Assembly: GCA_051881315.1 (NCBI GenBank)
Contig: JBJEPQ010000019.1
Location: 40,604 to 104,603, forward strand
Reading direction: 5' to 3'
DNA length: 64,000 nucleotides
Source: CAG-488 sp051881315
Lineage (GTDB): Bacteria; Bacillota; Clostridia; Oscillospirales; Acutalibacteraceae
In this document: positions 59,984 through 64,000 of the stretch, piece after piece
How the letters are laid out: each line of letters opens with the position of its first letter
Position numbering within the stretch: position 1 is the stretch's first letter
Program-made: the position numbers and the translations under genes
The notes under the pieces: model-generated
Database searches by the model: none
Told to the model about the DNA's origin: nothing
What the model saw: only the letters and a program-made list of their open reading frames with translations

Positions 59984-61573
59984 TTATCGACGTTCCTCAA
60001 TACGTTCCTCATCTTCGGAGTAGCCGTATTTTCCGTAACCGTAGCCGTAGCCGTATCTGCGGTAGCCGTATTTTCCGTAGCGTCCGTATTTTCCGTAACC
60101 GTAACCGTAGCCGGCGTCGAGGATGCTGTCCTTTGCGGCATTGAGAATACCGCCGATTATCTTACAGCCACGGGAGGATACGTTGTTTATGCAGTCAAGA
60201 ATTGTCCATTTGTGGGTTGAATCCTGACGGATAACGAAAAGTATGCCGTCGCAGTATTCGGATATCAGAAGCGGATCGGCAGTAATAGCGCACGGCGGAG
60301 TGTCGATAATGACATAGTCTGCGTTCTTCTTAATTTCTTCAATGAGATCACGCATTCCGTCGCTGTCAATCTTCTTTTCGGGATTCTTACTCGGTCTGTC
60401 GTTTCCGAAGACAACAACGTCATTCGGGTTTTCGTCAAAGAGCCTTTTTATTCTCTTGGGACTGCCCTCGGACTGGATAACAAGAACCTTACGGTTGCCG
60501 AAGGACTTTTTGACTGTTTTTTGCTCACCGAGAAGCTTGTTGATCAGGCAGAAATTCTTTTTATGTTCCGACACCTTGCTGATCGAGCACTTACGCAGGT
60601 CGAGGTCAATCAGAGCAACCTTTTTATCCGGCTCGCCGAGCTTTATGTACCGTGCAAGATTCATCGCAACGGAGCTTTTGCCCTCGTTTACCATTGCGGC
60701 TGTGACCATCAGAACCTTGTAGTCCTTCTTGTTCATTGCTCTTGTAACCTTGAGGGCGATGCCCTTCATACATTCGGCAATGTGCTTTCCACTTTCGCTT
60801 GAGGTGTTTATGATGAAAGGAGTCTCGTCCTTCTTGTTTCTTTTCTTCTTCTTTTTTGCCGATTTCTTGAACGGAACAGTTCCCATACATACCATATTGA
60901 GCTGATCACGAAAATCCTGCTCGCTATGTATCGTCTTTCTGAAAAGTGCGATAATCACAACGACAACTGCACTGATCACGAATGTGACCGCAAAGCAGAT
61001 AAGTATCGAAATAAAATAGTTTATCGGGTTGTTGGGTGAGGTGGGAACTGCGCTCGGCTGAATAATGTTCAGCTTTGTCTCGCCGATAACGTATCTCGAA
61101 ACATCGGGAAGACGTTTCACCGCTGCGTCAAGCACAGCCTTGGCGTCTTCGGGATTGGTACTGACAACCGAAATCGAGAAAAGGTTTGAATCCTTGATCG
61201 CCGAAAGGGAGATGGTACCGTTCACCCTGTCGGTTCCGAGCTCCTCTTTAAGAACCTCGTTGAACACAGAGCTTTTGAGAATATAGGGGAGAACCTTTGC
61301 CATCTGCTCGGCATTGGCGGAATCGTAGTAGAAGCCGTAGGAGGCGGCAACCTCGGCGTAGGAGGTTGTGGTATTGACGGTGAAGGAAGCCTTTGATTCA
61401 TAGGTCGGAACATATGAATACTTCTGATATCCGCAATAGACAGATGAAAGCAATACGAATACCGCAAGGCTGATCCACCATATTTTCTTTACAATATTAA
61501 GGGCGTCTCTGAGCAAGACGTGAAGGTCAAGGACATCGTCCTTCTGACCGTTGGAATTAATATTATTATTCAT
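59984..61573 (-). CDS. Fused Wzz/BY-kinase with long tyrosine-glycine tail
   Basis: A 529-aa polysaccharide co-polymerase fused to a bacterial tyrosine kinase. Two membrane helices (IWWISLAVFVLLSSVYCGY near residue 32 and ISILICFAVTFVISAVVVVII near residue 188) flank the external Wzz domain, with SAVPTSPNNP before helix 2. The kinase has Walker A AMVNEGKSSVAMN, A' VALIDLDLRK and B YVIIDTPP. The C-terminal tail has 13 Tyr within about 31 residues, alternating with Gly, Lys and Arg, as autophosphorylation substrate. It controls chain length and export with Wzy. In most Firmicutes the two parts are separate genes. Confidence 0.9.
   Translation of the reverse strand: MNNNINSNGQKDDVLDLHVLLRDALNIVKKIWWISLAVFVLLSSVYCGYQKYSYVPTYESKASFTVNTTTSYAEVAASYGFYYDSANAEQMAKVLPYILKSSVFNEVLKEELGTDRVNGTISLSAIKDSNLFSISVVSTNPEDAKAVLDAAVKRLPDVSRYVIGETKLNIIQPSAVPTSPNNPINYFISILICFAVTFVISAVVVVIIALFRKTIHSEQDFRDQLNMVCMGTVPFKKSAKKKKKRNKKDETPFIINTSSESGKHIAECMKGIALKVTRAMNKKDYKVLMVTAAMVNEGKSSVAMNLARYIKLGEPDKKVALIDLDLRKCSISKVSEHKKNFCLINKLLGEQKTVKKSFGNRKVLVIQSEGSPKRIKRLFDENPNDVVVFGNDRPSKNPEKKIDSDGMRDLIEEIKKNADYVIIDTPPCAITADPLLISEYCDGILFVIRQDSTHKWTILDCINNVSSRGCKIIGGILNAAKDSILDAGYGYGYGKYGRYGKYGYRRYGYGYGYGKYGYSEDEERIEERR
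60021..60113 (-). repeat. Tandem low-complexity DNA coding the Tyr-rich tail
   Basis: Irregular tandem units built from CCGTAT, CCGTAA and CCGTAG on the + strand, including three copies of CCGTATTTTCCGTA, encode the Gly-Tyr/Lys-Tyr tail of the kinase. Such DNA may change length by slippage in steps of six bases without shifting frame (inference). Confidence 0.75.
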
Positions 61574-63021
61574 TTCAGTTCCTCGGATTGAATATTTATT
61601 GGTGTTTTATTGCCGTATTCGTAATTGTCATAATTACCGTAGCTATAAATGTTTTCGCCCGTAAACTGCATATTCAATTCACGGTAATCGTTCAGTACAT
61701 AGCCGAGGTAATTTGAATTACCCTCTTTAATATCGCTTATTGCCGCATTGATATCGTTGATGCGGACATAGTCGTGACGGACAACAACAATCGAGCAGTC
61801 AACGATATCGGAGATAAGCTGAACATCCGTGCCGACCATGATCGGTGAAGCGTCAAGAATGACATAGTCGTAATTCTTTTCGGCATAGTCGAGAAGCTCC
61901 GCCAGCTTGACTGAGCGTATATATGAGGCGGCTTCTTTTCTTGCGCCGAAGTTCATTACCATATCGACGCCGCTGTGGGGAATCCTGTGAATGATATCCT
62001 CAATTTTACAGTTGCCGTCAATGTAAGAAACAATATCGGTCAATGAACGCTTATCACGTTCCATAATTTTGTAAAGCGCAGGCTTGCGGAAGTCAACGTC
62101 GATGATAATTGCTTTTTTTCCGTTTCCGCTGAGTGCCAGAGCGAGGTTTGTGGAAATTGTGGATTTTCCCTCATTCTCCGCAACGCTTGTTATAAGCACA
62201 CGTTTGTATCCGTTCTGCTCCAGTTTGAACCTGAGATTTTCGGCAAACTTTCTGTTGCTTTCCTCAAATGCGAAGCTGCAGGTCGGGGAATTGATAAGTA
62301 CGGATTTCCGTGATCTTCGGAGCAGGGAACGCAAGGTTTTTGCCTTCCTTTCATGACTGATTACTCCGAAACACTCGCCCTCAAGCTCGTCCTGAGCACT
62401 GTAAATCGTTTTAAAGGTTTTTCTTGTTATGCAGGAGAAAATGACTGCCGCTACGACCAGCGCCGCCATAACGACTGCGGCAAACAGGCGGTAGAGCGTT
62501 GTGTTGAATGGATTTGAAACCGCTGTTGGGATATGAGGCTCGGACACGACCTCCAAAACTGCGTTGGAAAAAAGATAGTCGGAGATTCCGTTATAATTCT
62601 GAAGAATTGAGTTGCTGACTATGTATGCTGTTTTCGGATCCTTGGCGGTGACTTTAAGGACAAGCAGATTTGTGCCTGAAATAACGTTTGCGGAAACGGT
62701 AACTCCGTCTGCAATTTCTCCTGTGCTTTCCTTGACCTTTTGCATCAGAATATCGCTCTCGAAAACCTCTTTAAGTACGCCTGCCATTGAGGACGCTGTC
62801 GAGAGAGCCGCATAGGCATTGGCGTAGGTGGTGCTTTTCGCACTGACCACAAGCGTGGATTCCGAGGTGTATTCCGGTTTGCGAATATAGCTTCCGTAAA
62901 CCGTGACGGAAAAGAAACCGATAATTGCCGCCATCAGGATGAAAACGGCGTTCCTTAAAAGATCCCGCAGAACAATATATATGTTTGTATGATTTGATCT
63001 TGCTGTGCCGTTGTCTTTCAT
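61570..63021 (-). CDS. Fused Wzz/BY-kinase, first of a tandem pair
   Basis: A 483-aa protein with the same plan as its neighbour. Membrane helix 1 is AVFILMAAIIGFFSVTVYG, an external Wzz domain follows, and helix 2 is LFAAVVMAALVVAAVIFSCI. The kinase has Walker A SVAENEGKSTISTNLA, A' AIIIDVDFRKPAL and B YVILDASPI. The tail has only about five tyrosines (IYSYGNYDNYEYGN). The two paralogues may form mixed complexes. GAGGGG precedes the ATG. The next gene starts in its stop (ATGA). No tyrosine phosphatase of the Wzb or CpsB type is seen in the window. Confidence 0.9.
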   Translation of the reverse strand: MKDNGTARSNHTNIYIVLRDLLRNAVFILMAAIIGFFSVTVYGSYIRKPEYTSESTLVVSAKSTTYANAYAALSTASSMAGVLKEVFESDILMQKVKESTGEIADGVTVSANVISGTNLLVLKVTAKDPKTAYIVSNSILQNYNGISDYLFSNAVLEVVSEPHIPTAVSNPFNTTLYRLFAAVVMAALVVAAVIFSCITRKTFKTIYSAQDELEGECFGVISHERKAKTLRSLLRRSRKSVLINSPTCSFAFEESNRKFAENLRFKLEQNGYKRVLITSVAENEGKSTISTNLALALSGNGKKAIIIDVDFRKPALYKIMERDKRSLTDIVSYIDGNCKIEDIIHRIPHSGVDMVMNFGARKEAASYIRSVKLAELLDYAEKNYDYVILDASPIMVGTDVQLISDIVDCSIVVVRHDYVRINDINAAISDIKEGNSNYLGYVLNDYRELNMQFTGENIYSYGNYDNYEYGNKTPINIQSEELK

Positions 63022-63024
63022 ATT

Positions 63025-63849
63025 TTACCCCTCTCCCACGATAACGGTGAGAAATGTGTGTCCGGTAAGACCTCTTGAGTCTGTATATGTGTATTTGACC
63101 TGATGCACTCCGGGAGCTTTCGTATCGACCATAGATGTGATCTCAACATCGTTGAGACTGACCTTTTCGTCATACTTGTCCTCAACAGAGACAAGGTACT
63201 TCTTGGCGTCAACGCTTGCTCCGACGTCAACATAAATGAGATAGTCGGAAAGTGTGAGCTGGGGAGAATCTGAGGTATCGTTTACGATATTTACCGGGAG
63301 CTTGCGGTTGATAACGTCTCCGTAGTTGTTTGAGGCCTCGAAGGTGACGCTGTATGTACCGATCTTTGAGCTGTCAACGTCATTTACGATTATTTTAATC
63401 TTGGAGGAAATATCTCCGTCCAGACAGTCGATAAGGCTTATTTTTGAAAACATGGAGAATGTGTCGCCGGACTTAAACATGAGCGGTTCTTTAAGCGTGA
63501 ACTGAGGTTCGGTATAGTCGGTGTAGTTTACTCTTCTTGTGAATTTGCCTACATTGTTGCTGGAATCAAAGACGAGATAGGTGATGTCACAGACTCCGTC
63601 CGAAATGAATCTTGAATGAGTTCCTATGAGTATATCGTCTGTCAGATCGCCGTCATGGTCGTCCGTTGCGGTGAGCCCGTCCAGCAGCTTTTCTTTGTCA
63701 TCCTTAACGGAAAGCTCAAGTGTTTCACGGTCGGAGGTTATAACGGGCGCAGTATGATCCTTGACGGTTATGTAGAGAATTTTATTGACTGTCCATGATC
63801 CGACAACTATTATAAATATGATTGAAATCAGTATTCTCATCAGCTTCAT
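63025..63849 (-). CDS. Membrane-anchored Ig-like (DUF5011/HYR-type) domain protein, first gene of the polysaccharide operon
   Basis: A 274-aa protein with one N-terminal membrane helix (residues ~5-24, ILISIIFIIVVGSWTVNKI) and three successive beta-sandwich repeats outside. The repeats are marked by DHTAPVITSDRETLELSVKD, TATDDHDGDLTDDI, SLIDCLDGDISSKI and a final IYVDVGASVDAKKYLVSVED. The D-x-x-DGD pattern is typical of DUF5011/bacterial Ig-like domains, often calcium-binding or carbohydrate-associated. There is no catalytic motif. As the first gene of the locus, three bases before the Wzz/BY-kinase, it may organise or hold the polymer at the surface (inference). GAGGT lies before the ATG. 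Confidence 0.82.
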   Translation of the reverse strand: MKLMRILISIIFIIVVGSWTVNKILYITVKDHTAPVITSDRETLELSVKDDKEKLLDGLTATDDHDGDLTDDILIGTHSRFISDGVCDITYLVFDSSNNVGKFTRRVNYTDYTEPQFTLKEPLMFKSGDTFSMFSKISLIDCLDGDISSKIKIIVNDVDSSKIGTYSVTFEASNNYGDVINRKLPVNIVNDTSDSPQLTLSDYLIYVDVGASVDAKKYLVSVEDKYDEKVSLNDVEITSMVDTKAPGVHQVKYTYTDSRGLTGHTFLTVIVGEG

Positions 63850-63892
63850 AATGCTACCTCTGGATATTATTAGTTCATTTTATACCAATTCT

Positions 63893-63921
63893 ATTTAATC
63901 ATATAAATAGACAAAAGTCAA
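63893..63921 (-). promoter_or_regulatory. Promoter of the polysaccharide operon
   Basis: On the - strand TTGACT (63921-63916) and TTAAAT (63898-63893) are 17 bases apart, upstream of a leader of about 40 bases. From here to the end of the window nothing else coding is seen; the T-rich stretch 63924-63939 and beyond belongs to the region upstream of the operon. Confidence 0.6.
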
Positions 63922-64000
63922 TATTTTTTTTCTTTTTTATAACAATGTAGGTTTACAATAGATGTGTTACAAAAAGTAAAAAAGAAGTGACGAATAGCGA

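Noticed and set aside
60021..60113. Possible CRISPR array because of regular short repeats
   Set aside because: Units are 6-15 bases with no spacers, inside an intact coding frame.
59953..60220. Small frames across the Tyr-tail repeat, including Val/Ala-Thr repeat peptides
   Set aside because: They are other-frame readings of the repetitive tail DNA.

Overview
The window looks like chromosome from a low-to-mid GC, spore-forming Firmicute of the Clostridia, probably a gut Ruminococcaceae/Oscillospirales-type organism. This rests on strong AGGAGG-type ribosome sites, sigma-A promoters, the sporulation genes yabP and yabQ inside a Bacillus/Clostridium-type yab-divIC cluster, a recJ-relA-dtd neighbourhood, a class I-alpha DAHP synthase and a GH16 hydrolase. 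The genus is inference. No tRNA, rRNA, CRISPR array, insertion sequence or prophage gene was seen, and no gene-free stretch exceeds about 300 bases.

Positions 1-33935 (all genes on +) are mostly housekeeping. A common-aromatic/tyrosine operon aroK-aroQ-aroA-tyrA-DAHP synthase (1-4170) ends at a terminator. It is followed by an FAD oxidoreductase, an ABC exporter with a YhcH-like protein, a polar amino-acid ABC importer (8105-10427), an unrecognised membrane-anchored protein, an NMN adenylyltransferase-like protein, a GPH-type sugar symporter and a GT4 glycosyltransferase. Next come recJ, relA/spoT, dtd, an MBL hydrolase, a HemZ-like radical SAM protein and a uridine-kinase-like protein. The segment 23069-28084 reproduces the B. 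subtilis order yabM-yabN(mazG)-[HU]-yabO(rqcP)-yabP-yabQ-divIC-yabR. After a terminator there follow a fumarase alpha subunit without its beta partner, an RlmL-like methyltransferase, a DAG-kinase-like protein, a Na/phosphate cotransporter and a secreted GH16 enzyme.

Positions 34041-63849 (all genes on -) form one very long exopolysaccharide/capsule locus of 26 genes with no gap above about 50 bases, read leftward from a promoter near 63893-63921. In transcription order: a membrane-anchored Ig-like protein; two tandem Wzz/BY-kinase fusions with tyrosine-rich tails; a peptide-modification cassette; then the glycan genes. The glycan genes are an aminotransferase, GNAT, initiating sugar transferase, ATP-grasp ligase, glycosyltransferases, acyltransferase, UDP-sugar dehydrogenase, Wzy-like polymerase, pyruvyl transferase, F420H2-dehydrogenase-like protein, Wzx flippase, and an FKP-type fucokinase/GDP-fucose pyrophosphorylase.

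The most striking feature is the six-gene cassette at 54606-59956 inside this locus: PqqD-like protein, radical SAM/SPASM protein, a 99-aa unrecognised small protein that is the best precursor candidate, HprK-like kinase, ABC exporter without a peptidase domain, and an NTP_transf_5-type nucleotidyltransferase. The genes overlap or abut. The set looks like a RiPP (ribosomally made, modified peptide) pathway embedded in and apparently co-transcribed with surface-polysaccharide genes. Its product class cannot be read from sequence.
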